Shown piece after piece: positions 9,479-18,831 of a stretch of 64,000 bases of DNA; position 1 is the first letter of the stretch; the number at the start of each line of letters is the position of its first letter. The stretch is from Candidatus Anammoxibacter sp. (GTDB taxonomy: Bacteria; Planctomycetota; Brocadiia; Brocadiales; Anammoxibacteraceae). A program made the position numbers and the translations under genes. Below the pieces are notes generated by a model. The model ran no database searches. It saw only the letters and a list, made by a program, of their open reading frames with translations, and was not told where the DNA came from. The DNA lies in contig JAIQZQ010000063.1 of the NCBI GenBank assembly GCA_021777105.1, positions 58,884 to 122,883 of the forward strand. Direction: 5' to 3'.

Positions 9479-9961
9479 TCATTTATCTTTAATTTTAATA
9501 AACATACCGCATGCCAAGCCTTTTTTATAAGCGTCTTTGCTAAAGTCAAATTCGCCTTTTTCATTAGCCAATGCCCAGGCAACCCATTCGGAGCCTTTCT
9601 TTTTAGTTGAAACATTAAACTTTATTCTGCCGTTGCCGTCGGTAACGCCATGATCCGGCGTGACAATTACGGTAATGCTGTTGGCCTTGCGCATGTTTGA
9701 CTCCAATTTAATGCCTGCCGCGCTTGCCAGTCCTATAATCTTGTGATCAATCAATATGGAGCATGACGATTCTTCACCAACCATCATGTTAAGAGCTGCA
9801 ACGCCATAAAATCCATCTTCAACAGGTTTGTCGCATTCAACTGTAAACGGTGTAACTTTCTCCTCTTTCGGCTCCGGCGCCGGCGGAGAAGCTATAGCTG
9901 CGGCTGATAATGAAAACAATCCTAATAAACAAATAATAATGCCTCTTTTTAAAACCAACAT
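9479..9961 (-). CDS. Secreted hypothetical protein with Ig-like segment
   Basis: A 160-residue exported protein. The N-terminus, MLVLKRGIIICLLGLFSLSAAAIA, is a clear Sec signal peptide with likely cleavage after the Ala run. The mature part contains two cysteines (VECDKPV, SSCSILID) and a third near the end (LACGMF). The segment NSITVIVTPDHGVTDGNGRIKF...WVAWAL has the pattern of a bacterial Ig-like beta domain. The start is supported by an aaggag Shine-Dalgarno at the right distance from the ATG at 9961. I do not recognise the family. It is 38 bases downstream of the thiD stop on the same strand and may be cotranscribed with it, but a functional link is not evident. Confidence 0.7.
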   Translation of the reverse strand: MLVLKRGIIICLLGLFSLSAAAIASPPAPEPKEEKVTPFTVECDKPVEDGFYGVAALNMMVGEESSCSILIDHKIIGLASAAGIKLESNMRKANSITVIVTPDHGVTDGNGRIKFNVSTKKKGSEWVAWALANEKGEFDFSKDAYKKGLACGMFIKIKDK

Positions 9962-9999
9962 TTCAATCTCCTTAAAAATTTTAATAATGCGTTATAAAT

Positions 10000-10788
10000 T
10001 TATAAATGAATCAGTGTATGTCCTTTTCCCAAACTTATGGAGCCGTTTATTGCGTTTGAGATAAACTTTTTTGCGGTTTTAACAGCGTTAAAAAGGTCGG
10101 TTCCTTTCGCCAGTTCCGTGGTAATTGCGGCGGTATACACACAGCCTGTGCCTCGCGCTGATTTGTCTATGTATTCGCTCTCAAAATAGTCGAAAGATGA
10201 TCCGCTGCGTAAAACGTCAACCATCGGCTTTCCGGCTTTCCGGCAATTTTCAAGGTGGCCGCCCTTTATGAGAACATTTTTTGCCCCCAGTTTTTTAATA
10301 GCTATGGCCGCTTGCCTCATACTATTCAGATTAGTTATCTTGCGGCCGGTTATTATCTCGGCTTCGGGAATGTTAGGGGCGACTAAAAACGCGGCGGGAA
10401 TAAGTTTTGACACAACACAATTAATAGCATCTTTTGAAAGCAAGTGGGCTCCGTTCTTAGACGCAATTAAAGGGTCTACTACTAATAAATTTAATCCATG
10501 TTTTTTGACCTTGTCCGCAACTTCAGCAACAATGCCTGCATTAAAAAGCATCCCAGTTTTGACGGCGTCTATTTTGAAATCGTCTACAAGCGAATCAATC
10601 TGGCGGCCAACAAATTCTGCCGGCGTTCCGAGTATATCCTGCACTCCCGTGGAATTTTGCGCCGTCAAAGCTGTAACTGCGCTAACCCCATATGCGCCTA
10701 TAACCGATATAGTCTTAAGGTCTGCCTGAATGCCGGCTCCGCTACACGAGTCAGATCCCGCGATAGTTAATACGGTTTTTACCTTCAT
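10000..10788 (-). CDS. thiD: Hydroxymethylpyrimidine / phosphomethylpyrimidine kinase ThiD
   Basis: A 262-residue ribokinase-fold enzyme. It phosphorylates 4-amino-5-hydroxymethyl-2-methylpyrimidine (HMP) and then HMP-phosphate to HMP-diphosphate, for thiamine synthesis. The N-terminal substrate motif TIAGSDSCSGAGIQADLKT and the C-terminal anion-hole motif SARGTGCVYTAAI are characteristic of ThiD. Length is normal for the single-domain form. ThiC, which makes its substrate, is encoded at 23336-24667. The 5' region contains a gccggc stem but none of the conserved TPP-riboswitch elements. Confidence 0.95.
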   Translation of the reverse strand: MKVKTVLTIAGSDSCSGAGIQADLKTISVIGAYGVSAVTALTAQNSTGVQDILGTPAEFVGRQIDSLVDDFKIDAVKTGMLFNAGIVAEVADKVKKHGLNLLVVDPLIASKNGAHLLSKDAINCVVSKLIPAAFLVAPNIPEAEIITGRKITNLNSMRQAAIAIKKLGAKNVLIKGGHLENCRKAGKPMVDVLRSGSSFDYFESEYIDKSARGTGCVYTAAITTELAKGTDLFNAVKTAKKFISNAINGSISLGKGHTLIHL

Positions 10789-10901
10789 TGTATTCGGTTT
10801 GCTTATGGCTGCGCTGTGCCGGCAAAAAAAACAACAAAGTTGTCAATGCCGGCGAGTGATGGAAAAATAAAGCGGATATTTTGACCTGCAATGGCTAATG
10901 G

Positions 10902-11135
10902 TTAAAATAGCATCCTTTTTAAAAATCCTAATCCTATAAAGACGATTATCGGAGAGATGTCCATCCCCATTATAGGCGGTACTACCTTTCTGACGGGCAT
11001 CAAAACCGGGTCGGTAACTCTGTAAAGAAATCTAGCCGCGGGATGGTAAGGGTTGTGTGGAACCCATGTTAAAACTATCCTGACAATCAGCACAATCTCA
11101 TACAAATTAATAAGTTTTACTAATAAAATCTGCAT
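10902..11135 (-). CDS. YggT family membrane protein
   Basis: A small integral membrane protein of 77 residues if read from the ATG at 11135. That start has an aagga Shine-Dalgarno and puts the hydrophobic segment MQILLVKLINLYEIVLIV at the N-terminus. The frame is open 11 codons further up, but those residues are polar and unsupported. The motif RFLYRVTDPVLMPVRKVVPPIMGMD is diagnostic of YggT/YlmG proteins, followed by a second hydrophobic segment. Members occur in division-gene neighbourhoods and have been linked to osmotic tolerance and nucleoid or septum organisation. Typical proteins carry one or two such units, and this is the single-unit form. Confidence 0.88.
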   Translation of the reverse strand: MQILLVKLINLYEIVLIVRIVLTWVPHNPYHPAARFLYRVTDPVLMPVRKVVPPIMGMDISPIIVFIGLGFLKRMLF

Positions 11136-11331
11136 TGAATTTCCTTGTTTAGTTAAATTTTCAGTCAAAAATGCTTAATTACGTTTAAATATTACATGTT
11201 TTGCTCTATTGAATCAAGAAGTTTTTAATTAACGGTTATGCAATAAAACCTTGTAGGACTCTGTTTGCGCGGGAAGCGTGAAATGCGCTGTGACGGCTCA
11301 AGAACGCGCGGTTAACACATATATTTTCTAA

Positions 11332-12738
11332 TCATTTCGCGTGTTGTTTAATAATCATATTAACCGCTTCCTTGAATCTGTTCCCCCGGTCAATGTAATC
11401 TTTAAAACATCCAAAGCTTACACTTGCGGGACTTAAAAGCACAATTGACGGTTCGTCGGCAAGTCTGTAACTCTCTTTTACGGCTTCGTTCATGTTTGAC
11501 ACAAAGATGTTTTTTGGTAAAACAACGTCTTTGTTTTGCGCTTTTAAAACAAGCTCATCCGCTATTCGTTGCCCTGTTGGATGAAAAAGGATTACAGCTT
11601 TAACCTTGGTCTCAATGATTGTTTGAGCCAACGGTTCAAATTGTTGGCTTCTGTCAAAACCTCCGGCTATAAGGATAATATTTTTACCCGCAAATGTTTT
11701 TATGGCCTCTATTGTCGCTTCCGGCACTGTGGCCAGGCTGTCGTTGTAAAAAGATATCCCATTGCGCTCGCCCGCAAATTCAAGCCTATGTTCCAAAGGT
11801 TTAAATTGCCGGATGGCTTGCGCAATGGCCTTGTTCGGCATAGAAAACATTTTGCCTATAACAATCGAAGGCATTACGTTTTGTAAATTAAATTTGCCCG
11901 AAAGGGGAACTTCGCTTGTGGGTATGACTCTCTCGTTATTTCCTTCCATTTGGTAAACAAAATGGCCGTCTTCTATAAAGCAATTCATGTTTCCTGCTTT
12001 TTTTAACCCAAACAACGCCTTGCGCGCTCTACTTTCTTCCGCAATTCTGGTTGGAATAGGATATAAAGCATTATATATCAAAAAATCGTTCTCAGATTGA
12101 TAATTAGTTATATTCTGTTTGGCTTTCACATAGCCGTCAAAAGATTGGTGATAATCAAAATGCTCAGGAACTATGTTTAACAGCACTGAGATATGCGGGC
12201 TTTTTTTCAGAGACATAAGCTGGTAACTGGACATTTCCGCAACAAATACAGTCTTTGTTGTTGATCCGTTTAGGGAGGATAACATTGGGGTTCCAAAATT
12301 GCCGATGAGCCGCGCGTCAAAACCTCCATTTTTTAGGGTGTCATATATCAGGGCGGAAGTTGTGCTTTTCCCTTTGGTTCCTGTGACGCCTATTATTTGT
12401 CCCGCGCATAGACTAAAAAACAGCTCTGTGTTGGAGCTGATTATTTTGCCGGATTTTTCTGCTTTAATCAACTCTGGATGGAAGGGCGAGATGCCGGGCG
12501 ATTTTATAATAACGTCATGATGTTTTATGCTATTAAACCTTGCGTCTTCCAGGAAAAGTTTAATGTTTTTATTCGAATCAATTAAACTTGTTACATGCTC
12601 TCCAAGTTGATTTAATGAACTTTTATCAGCCAAGCCTAAAGTCTTGCCGGGAAAACGTTTTAGCATGAAATCTAACGAGCTTGCGCCCTCTTTTCCCAAT
12701 CCCAGAATAAGGATGCTTTTATCTTTAAATTCTTTCAT
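11332..12738 (-). CDS. murD: UDP-N-acetylmuramoylalanine--D-glutamate ligase MurD
   Basis: A 468-residue Mur ligase. It adds D-glutamate to UDP-MurNAc-L-alanine with ATP in cytoplasmic peptidoglycan precursor synthesis. The N-terminal Rossmann-like UMAG-binding domain starts with ILILGLGKEGASSLDF. The ATP loop is GVTGTKGKSTTSALI at about residue 117. The central region has NIVPEHFDYH, and the C-terminal ligase domain contains EFAGERNGISFYNDSLATVPEAT, the usual MurD signature. It is not in a dcw cluster here, which is unusual for murD. No obvious partner gene adjoins it. Confidence 0.95.
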   Translation of the reverse strand: MKEFKDKSILILGLGKEGASSLDFMLKRFPGKTLGLADKSSLNQLGEHVTSLIDSNKNIKLFLEDARFNSIKHHDVIIKSPGISPFHPELIKAEKSGKIISSNTELFFSLCAGQIIGVTGTKGKSTTSALIYDTLKNGGFDARLIGNFGTPMLSSLNGSTTKTVFVAEMSSYQLMSLKKSPHISVLLNIVPEHFDYHQSFDGYVKAKQNITNYQSENDFLIYNALYPIPTRIAEESRARKALFGLKKAGNMNCFIEDGHFVYQMEGNNERVIPTSEVPLSGKFNLQNVMPSIVIGKMFSMPNKAIAQAIRQFKPLEHRLEFAGERNGISFYNDSLATVPEATIEAIKTFAGKNIILIAGGFDRSQQFEPLAQTIIETKVKAVILFHPTGQRIADELVLKAQNKDVVLPKNIFVSNMNEAVKESYRLADEPSIVLLSPASVSFGCFKDYIDRGNRFKEAVNMIIKQHAK

Positions 12739-13164
12739 TTTGAAGGTTTATGGCAGGCTTTAATAGCTCTGCTATAGGGGCTTTTGCTCACTCTGCAAAG
12801 TTGTTTTATGGTATAGAATAACTTCTTTTTAGAGCGTTATCAACCTGAAAAATTGATTGCAAATATGGGGCGGTTATGGACGGCAGGAATACATGTATGT
12901 CAGTAAACTCTGAAACAGCTCTAAAAGACGCGTTAAATTTAAACCAAAGGTTTTCAATTTTGCGCTTTTAGAGCTGATTTTGTGTAAACAGTATACGCTA
13001 TGGTAAACGTGTTAAGGCTGGTTAGTTTTAATATATCGGCGTTGCATATAAATCAGAAATGTTTTACGGTTGTGTTTTTGTTATAACGCATCTAAGGTTT
13101 AGTGATACATAACCGTTAAATTTCTGGAAATATAAGGGCTATATTAACTTTTATGTTTTTTGTT
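12739..13164. other. Gene-free gap
   Basis: These 426 AT-rich bases between murD and a zinc-finger-like protein contain no plausible ORF and no strong hairpin. The murD promoter and the 3' end of the neighbouring gene must be here, but I see no clear signal. Confidence 0.4.
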
Positions 13165-13743
13165 TTAATCTTTATACAATCTTTTATTGCTGTATAGGAA
13201 ATTACGCGCTTTAACTTTCCACTTTTCCCAAGATTCTTCAACCAATTCTTCTATATTAGTTTTTGATTTGCAAGAGGCAACCCCCTCATAGTATTCGGTA
13301 GCCAGCATTTTAGAGAATTTTTCTATTTTTTCAGAGCTTTTCTCTTTGTGTGTATCTTGAAAAGCCATGCATATTAAACAAAAATTCTTTCTCCTCTTCA
13401 TATTATGGAATTTTTCAGAAAATGTATGGCCTTTTTTGCATTCCCATTTTAGGATGGAAGCTTCCAGATTTCTAAAATCTTCTTGAGCAGAGAGGCACTT
13501 CCCGCCTTTGCTTTTAGCGTAAAGTTTTATTTCGTTGAATGGGGTTCGCAAAACTGAAAAAGAGCATTTCCTGCACCATTTTCCTTTCCTGATATCAATA
13601 GGAGTTTTATAAAACACGTGACCATCTTTGCATTTAAAACGCATTCTTCCATAAGCAACATATTTTTTATTTAAAACTGTCCCGCCATGGCCCTCTGCTA
13701 TTTCTTTTATGATATCAAGTTTAGATTTTTTCATATTTTTCAT
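13165..13743 (-). CDS. Hypothetical protein with two CxxGH...CxxC zinc-ribbon-like units
   Basis: A 192-residue basic protein. It carries two copies of a zinc-bead pattern: CKDGHVF...WCRKC at about residues 33-58 and CKKGHTF...FCLIC at about 101-125. Such CxxGH/CxxC beads occur in phage- and mobile-element-encoded proteins with treble-clef or GIY-/HNH-associated modules. No nuclease motif can be identified here, so the function is unknown. A second ATG (13734) lies about 9 bases from the same aaaaaggg Shine-Dalgarno and may be the true start. Its codon use is more AT-rich than that of murD, and it stands alone between two gene-free gaps, which suggests acquisition by transfer. Confidence 0.6.
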   Translation of the reverse strand: MKNMKKSKLDIIKEIAEGHGGTVLNKKYVAYGRMRFKCKDGHVFYKTPIDIRKGKWCRKCSFSVLRTPFNEIKLYAKSKGGKCLSAQEDFRNLEASILKWECKKGHTFSEKFHNMKRRKNFCLICMAFQDTHKEKSSEKIEKFSKMLATEYYEGVASCKSKTNIEELVEESWEKWKVKARNFLYSNKRLYKD

Positions 13744-14297
13744 CCCTTTTTATATTATATGTACGCGCAAAAAACGGCAATTTGTTGCCGCTTACTTTAA
13801 GTTCTATATAGATTACATAATTCTTATGAAAAGTCAAGTACTTACACATTTCAATTGTATAGGTTTTTGTTTGTTTATGTAGCGGCCTATACTATGCAAT
13901 TGACCGCAAATTAAAAGGAACGTCTTACATATTTTATGACAAGTTTAATGATATACAAAATAACCGAGGTTTGCGCCGACAACGACATACCTTTGATTTG
14001 CATAGCAAATACGGTAAATTACAACGACCGCGCTTAGTGTTTGTTTGGCTTTTTAAATTGATTTAGTACTGACTGTTGCAACTTGACGGTAGTGGTAGTA
14101 TGGAGTGGCGAACTTATAAGAAAAACAAAACGAAAACCAAGGATATTTTTTATAAAAAAATATTTCTGTCACAGATAATTTTGCGTAAAGGTCCATCCAA
14201 AAATAACTCGGCTTTTTTTCCGCATCTACATGTTGTTGTTGACATTTGCGTTACGCCGCCTGCTTAGGTTGGCCATTGCCGTCGCAAAACAAATCGG
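13744..14297. other. Gene-free gap
   Basis: A 554-base stretch without a convincing gene. A 63-codon plus-strand frame at 14076-14267 has no Shine-Dalgarno, no family resemblance and a Lys/Lys-rich, low-quality composition, so I do not call it. No strong repeat or hairpin is visible. Confidence 0.4.
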
Positions 14298-14720
14298 CTA
14301 AGAGTCACCAAGAATGTTAATAGTATATTCTCTGTTGCGGCCCCTATTATCGAAATCTATCAATATAATTTGTTGCCATTGACCAAGAAGCAACTCTTTG
14401 TTTTTAAAAGGAACCGTTATCGAAGGCCCCAGCAAGGCGGCGCGCACATGAGAAAAACCGTTTCCGTCTCCCCACCTTCTATCATGATTATACGGAATGC
14501 CTTGAGGCGCAACCCTTTCTATAGCGTCAACCAGATCATTTATTGCGCCTGATTCATACTCAATGGTCGTGACGCCGGCTGTTGAACCCGGCACAAAAAC
14601 AGTCGCCAAACCTGACTCTATCCCGGAATCTTCAACCGCTTTCCGTGTTTCCGTAGTAATATCGAGGCAATCGCTAAACCCGTTTGTTTGCGTTCGTTTT
14701 GAGACTGAAACAAAAGCCAT
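14298..14720 (-). CDS. YjbQ family protein (UPF0047)
   Basis: A 140-residue single-domain protein of the YjbQ/UPF0047 family. Members have weak thiamine-phosphate-synthase-like activity in vitro, but their physiological role is uncertain. Family hallmarks seen are VFVPGSTAGVTTIE, HDRRWGDGNGFSHVRAALLGPS and the C-terminal GQWQQIILIDFDNRGRNRE. In most members the first motif reads HTTAG or HSTAG, whereas here a Gly replaces the His. It starts 23 bases after the HPP-family gene on the same strand, so the two are probably one transcript. Confidence 0.9.
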   Translation of the reverse strand: MAFVSVSKRTQTNGFSDCLDITTETRKAVEDSGIESGLATVFVPGSTAGVTTIEYESGAINDLVDAIERVAPQGIPYNHDRRWGDGNGFSHVRAALLGPSITVPFKNKELLLGQWQQIILIDFDNRGRNREYTINILGDS

Positions 14721-14743
14721 AAAGAAGCCTTTTAAAAAATTAA

Positions 14744-15247
14744 TTAAACTAAATTAATTAAAAATCGTTTTAAAAATAATTTTAGAACAGTTATCATTGC
14801 AATTCCCGCTATGATTACTTCAACTTCCACAAGATTCCATCCATTCAGGACAAATCCCAATGCAATGCCGGCTGCCGGTGGGTGTTCGGTCTCGGTTATC
14901 GCCATCACAAACATAGCCGATCCAACCGCTATTGAGCCGAAGATTTGGTGTGAATACTGGTTGATAAAAGCAATATGAGTCAATAAATAATGGTTTGACA
15001 AAAAATGGCAACCGCTGCCCATTAACATGCCCACAATATATCCGCCTATAAGAAGCCTCGGCTGTGAAACCTCTTTATGAGGCATAGTAAACGCTATGAA
15101 CGAGCTTGCGCCCAGGGCGGCGACAATAACCGTCTCCCCAAGCGTTCTTAGCGCAACCAGCACTCCCAGCACAATCACGGTGGCCAAACCGCACTGCAAC
15201 ACGTATTTTATCTTGTTGTCTTTAAAATGTTCATCAAAAAATTTCAT
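14744..15247 (-). CDS. HPP family integral membrane protein
   Basis: A 167-residue membrane protein with about four to five hydrophobic segments: LATVIVLGVLVAL, VIVAALGASSFIAF, GGYIVGMLMGSG, IFGSIAVGSAMFVMAI and VEVIIAGIAMITVL. The family motif TETEHPPAAGIALG contains the His-Pro-Pro that names the family. Plant chloroplast and cyanobacterial HPP proteins have been tied to nitrite transport, but bacterial members are largely uncharacterised. It is upstream of the yjbQ-like gene with 23 bases between them. Confidence 0.88.
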   Translation of the reverse strand: MKFFDEHFKDNKIKYVLQCGLATVIVLGVLVALRTLGETVIVAALGASSFIAFTMPHKEVSQPRLLIGGYIVGMLMGSGCHFLSNHYLLTHIAFINQYSHQIFGSIAVGSAMFVMAITETEHPPAAGIALGFVLNGWNLVEVEVIIAGIAMITVLKLFLKRFLINLV

Positions 15248-15496
15248 ATCACTTTTTCTTTTTTTTAAGTGTGGATTATTTAAATCCCCCCGGCAATTAA
15301 AGCCGTTTTGGGGAAGCTCTCATTTTAGATTTGCAAATAGAGCCGGGCTACAACAATTGCGGGAGTTTTGTTTATGCAGCGTTTATATCAATGTATATGA
15401 TTTTGCGCCTTCGTTTGGCGGTAAACTCCTCTGCTATTTATATCGCCGATTTAGATAGGTTATGACGAAACATGGATATTGTTAACAATTTGCCGG

Positions 15497-17248
15497 CTAA
15501 TCATCTTCCAGAGTTGATGTGTCGCCTTCCGGCAGGCCAAGTTCGCGCGCTTTTAATAGACGCCGCATAATCTTGCCGCTTCGGGTTTTAGGAAGCGAAT
15601 CGACAAACTCAATCTCTCTTGGGCGCGCAAAAGCGGAAAGTTTCTTTCTTGCAAACTGCGCAATTTCTCTATTTAATTTTTCCGACATTTCATATCCGTC
15701 TTTAAGCGCCACAAACGCTTTAACAATTTCAGTCGCTATTTTATCCGGCTTTCCAATAGCTGCGGCCTCGGCAACAGCCGGATGCTCAATCAACACGCTC
15801 TCAACTTCAAACGGCCCGATCAAGTGCCCGGACGAGATGATTACATCATCCGCCCGACCGATAAATGTGTAACGCCCATCAACATCTCTCTTTGCCCTGT
15901 CGCCGGTAATGTACCATCCGTTTTTAAACCGGGAGTTATAAAGATCCTCATTTTTCCAGTATGTTTTAAACATTGACGGCCATCCAGGTTTTATCGCAAG
16001 GTTTCCCTCAACTCCGTCCTCAACATCTTTTCCATCGTCATCAATAATGCCTGCGTTGATCCCTGGAAACGGTTTGCCCATAGACCCCGGTTTAACATCC
16101 ATTGAAGGGTAATTCGCTATCATCATGCAACCTGTTTCAGTTTGCCACCAAGTGTCATGGAAAGGCATGCCGAAAACCTTGTTGCTCCATACCACCGCCT
16201 CGGGGTTTAACGGTTCGCCAACGCTATATATCTCCCTCAGGCTGCTCATGTCATAGTTTTTAATTATAGCGTCGCCCGCCTTCATTAACATCCTTATTGC
16301 CGTCGGGGCTGTGTACCATATTGTCGCCTTGTATTTCTCTATAACGCCATACCAGTTTTTGGCTGTAAATCCGCCTTCAAAGATGACTTGGGTAATGCCG
16401 TTGGACCAAGGGCCAAACATGCCGTATGATGTTCCCGTCACCCAGCCCGGGTCGGCTGTGCACCAATAAATGTCGTCTTGTTTAAAGTCTAAAATATATT
16501 TTGCCGTCGCGTATTGTCCTATTATGGCCCTGTGAGCATGCGTGGCTCCTTTAGGTTTGCCGGTTGTCCCTGAAGTGTAATGCATAATTGAGAGGTCTTC
16601 TTCGTCGGTTTTAACAATGTCAAACTCTTCGGATGCATTTTCCATTACTGAATAGTAACAGGTCTCTCCGTCTCCAGGTTTAAAATCGTCTCTGTTATTC
16701 TTATTAATAACGATAGTGTGTTTTAATTCCGGCAGGTCGCCTTTGATGTTGTCTACGACCTTTTTTAGTTTAGGGTTGGTTATTATAACTTTTGCCCCGC
16801 TGTCAAACATCCTGTCTTTTACCGCGTCATTGCCGAACGCTGAAAAAAGCGGCCCTGCTATCGCCCCGATCTTTAATATTCCAAACAAACTTACATAAAG
16901 TTCCGGTATCCTGTCAAGAAATATAAAGGCTCTATCGCCCTTTTTAATTCCCATGCCGCAAAGCGCGTTGGCAAATTTGTTTGAAAGCGCTTTAAGCTCA
17001 GAGAATGTATAGCTCTCCTCCTCCCCTCCTTTGCCTTCCCATAACAAAGCGGGCTTGTCCTTTAACGCAGAGTTGGCGTGCCTGTCTATTGACTCGTGCG
17101 CCATGTTTAACCATCCGTTTTCAAACCCGTCTAGCTCGCGTCGAACCGAGTCCCAGGAAAATTCGCTTCTCATTTTTTCATAATCCGGCAAATTTGGTTT
17201 TACATCAGATTCATCAACTCTTGATTTTCTAATGATTTCGTATTCCAT
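15497..17248 (-). CDS. acsA: Acetyl-coenzyme A synthetase (AMP-forming)
   Basis: A 583-residue ANL-superfamily adenylating enzyme. It activates acetate (possibly propionate) to acetyl-CoA through acetyl-AMP. Visible motifs are the P-loop MHYTSGTTGKPKGATH, WCTADPGWVTG, the acyl-pocket region DTWWQTETG, the hinge region GWYITGDRAKRDVDGRYTFIGRADDVI, and the C-terminal catalytic lysine motif PKTRSGKIMRRLLKA. The length of 583 is shorter than E. coli Acs (652) and matches the AcsA-type enzymes of Bacillus and many anaerobes. In Acs enzymes the lysine in SGKIMRR is acetylated and reactivated by a sirtuin. A sirtuin gene lies at 21730-22506. The gene appears monocistronic. Confidence 0.93.
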   Translation of the reverse strand: MEYEIIRKSRVDESDVKPNLPDYEKMRSEFSWDSVRRELDGFENGWLNMAHESIDRHANSALKDKPALLWEGKGGEEESYTFSELKALSNKFANALCGMGIKKGDRAFIFLDRIPELYVSLFGILKIGAIAGPLFSAFGNDAVKDRMFDSGAKVIITNPKLKKVVDNIKGDLPELKHTIVINKNNRDDFKPGDGETCYYSVMENASEEFDIVKTDEEDLSIMHYTSGTTGKPKGATHAHRAIIGQYATAKYILDFKQDDIYWCTADPGWVTGTSYGMFGPWSNGITQVIFEGGFTAKNWYGVIEKYKATIWYTAPTAIRMLMKAGDAIIKNYDMSSLREIYSVGEPLNPEAVVWSNKVFGMPFHDTWWQTETGCMMIANYPSMDVKPGSMGKPFPGINAGIIDDDGKDVEDGVEGNLAIKPGWPSMFKTYWKNEDLYNSRFKNGWYITGDRAKRDVDGRYTFIGRADDVIISSGHLIGPFEVESVLIEHPAVAEAAAIGKPDKIATEIVKAFVALKDGYEMSEKLNREIAQFARKKLSAFARPREIEFVDSLPKTRSGKIMRRLLKARELGLPEGDTSTLEDD

Positions 17249-17317
17249 AAAAGACTCCGGTTAAGTAAAATAGTTAAAATATGCAATATTGGCAAATATG
17301 CATGGTCGGTGAATAGT

Positions 17318-17722
17318 TTAGTCCATCTGGCTTGCCGTAAACACAACAATGCCCGCGCCGATAGCGTCCCAAACTAGGTCTCTGTTTGACCAGAACTTGC
17401 CGGCCTTCAAATCCTTATACTCTTTTAACAAACCAAGGCTGAAAGGGATTGAAAACCCGGCTATAATAGCGTCGGATTCCTTGCGCAGATTTGTGTCGGC
17501 AGCAGCGTACGCCATGCCTGCCAACAACATTGACCCCGCAAGATGTTTGAACTTGTCTTTAGCAAACCAGGGATCGTCAATATTGCGCGCGTTTTTGGCT
17601 TCGCCTGTTTTTGCGGGCTCCCCGCCGCAAACAGGCGATAAAAATAGCGGCAACAACAGAATAACTGAAATAGCGGCGCTTAAAAAAATGTTTCGCGCTC
17701 TTTTATCTGAATTGTTTTTCAA
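17318..17722 (-). CDS. Exported protein of the YfiM/DUF2279 type
   Basis: A 134-residue protein with an N-terminal signal sequence (FLSAAISVILLLPLFLSPVC). Its mature domain starts DPWFAKDKFKHLAGSMLLAGMAYAA and ends with SNRDLVWDAIGAGIVVF. The D-K-x-x-H start and D-x-x-x-x-x-x-G helix resemble the DUF2279/YfiM family of small envelope proteins of unknown function. The Cys at the end of the signal sequence could be lipidated, although the lipobox is poor. It overlaps nothing and is 47 bases downstream of the next gene on the same strand. Confidence 0.6.
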   Translation of the reverse strand: MKNNSDKRARNIFLSAAISVILLLPLFLSPVCGGEPAKTGEAKNARNIDDPWFAKDKFKHLAGSMLLAGMAYAAADTNLRKESDAIIAGFSIPFSLGLLKEYKDLKAGKFWSNRDLVWDAIGAGIVVFTASQMD

Positions 17723-17769
17723 AATGGTCGGCGCCGAAAAGGCGAATAATGGCAGTGGTTTAAAACAGT

Positions 17770-18381
17770 TTATTTCATCTTAGACAAATTAAATTTAAAC
17801 TCAATTACATCGCCGTCAAACGGCTTTAGAATAAGGGTTACCTTGTCGTCCTTGCCAATATCTCTGGTTGAAAATTTGAAAACGCATCCCGCCACATGAT
17901 CAGGCATATTAGGCCAATATTCGCTTGTCTCCGACTCTTCAGGCACATACTCAAAAACTGGAGCTATAATCTTTTTGCCGTGTTGAAGCATGCCGTGGTA
18001 TTCTTGCGCGAATGTCATATTATTGCCTAAAACAGAGACGGTAAATGTAAGCACTTCGCCTATTTCCAGGGCTTTATTTATCTGTTTAGATGTCAACTCC
18101 TTGTTCTCTATAGTCGCTTTTCTTGCTTTAAAGGCAATATTATGGAAGCTTGTGTAAATAGTCGCCCAACCTACATCGTCGCCAAGTTTAACCGTCCAAG
18201 GTTTAGTAAAATCGCCAAGCAGAACCCTTCTGCTCTTTTTGCCGTATTCAACAGCTTCGGCAATATCATCCTGCTCAAGTTTCAGGATTATGGCGTTTGC
18301 CTGTGACATAAACAAACAAGACATAAAAATTACGACCGCAAAAGCGCCTATTATTTTTTTCTTCAACTTTAACACCTCCAT
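17770..18381 (-). CDS. Secreted hypothetical protein
   Basis: A 203-residue protein with a classical signal peptide (KKKIIGAFAVVIFMSCLFMSQANA, cleavage after ANA). The mature region begins IILKLEQDDIAEAVEYGKKSRRVLLGDF. It contains mixed alpha/beta sequence with an aromatic-rich middle (WATIYTSFHNIAFKARKATIENK) and a beta-rich end (VTLILKPFDGDVIEFKFNLSKMK). I recognise no named family or catalytic motif. It may share a transcript with the DUF2279-like gene 47 bases downstream. An acid- and Lys-rich surface and single-domain size fit a periplasmic protein. Confidence 0.65.
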   Translation of the reverse strand: MEVLKLKKKIIGAFAVVIFMSCLFMSQANAIILKLEQDDIAEAVEYGKKSRRVLLGDFTKPWTVKLGDDVGWATIYTSFHNIAFKARKATIENKELTSKQINKALEIGEVLTFTVSVLGNNMTFAQEYHGMLQHGKKIIAPVFEYVPEESETSEYWPNMPDHVAGCVFKFSTRDIGKDDKVTLILKPFDGDVIEFKFNLSKMK

Positions 18382-18477
18382 ATTAACATTGCATCTAAAT
18401 TAAAATTATTAGAAAGCTCTATCACCCTTGCGGCTGTATTCATCACCCGCCTATGCCGTGATTAAACAATAAAGTAA

Positions 18478-18831
18478 TTAGACCAGAAAAGAGACCAAAT
18501 AAAGTATCAACGAGAAAACCGTTCCGATTCCAACGATAACCAAATGGCCCTTGTTTGAAATGCTTTGCTCCTGCTCGCCGTTGTCATACAGAAACTCTTC
18601 CGTCGTCCGGAGTGTGTCTCTATTGGAAGACGGCGGCTCATATTTCTGAAAAACAGGAACATCTTTTTCAACATTGTCAATCGTCTTTATATTCGCGTCG
18701 GTTTTGCTCTCTTCCTTAATAAACAGAGTTGACGGAGCCATTTCATTTGAAACAGGCGCTGCCGGCTCCTCATTTATTCTTAAATCAATATTTTTTGCTG
18801 TTTTTTTCTGTCTCTTTTGCTTTTTAGCCAT
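18478..18831 (-). CDS. Hypothetical tail-anchored protein
   Basis: A 117-residue protein if begun at the ATG at 18831 (MAKKQKRQKKTAKNI). The frame is open 15 codons further, but those are Arg-rich and lack ribosome-site support. The N-terminal two thirds is polar and disordered-looking. The C-terminus, GHLVIVGIGTVFSLILYLVSFLV, is a single hydrophobic segment ending at the stop codon, typical of a C-tail-anchored inner membrane protein. No family is recognised. It stands alone, downstream of folE. Confidence 0.5.
   Translation of the reverse strand: MAKKQKRQKKTAKNIDLRINEEPAAPVSNEMAPSTLFIKEESKTDANIKTIDNVEKDVPVFQKYEPPSSNRDTLRTTEEFLYDNGEQEQSISNKGHLVIVGIGTVFSLILYLVSFLV

Noticed and set aside
14076..14267. 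63-codon plus-strand frame
   Set aside because: No Shine-Dalgarno, poor composition and no recognised family; lies in a gene-free gap.
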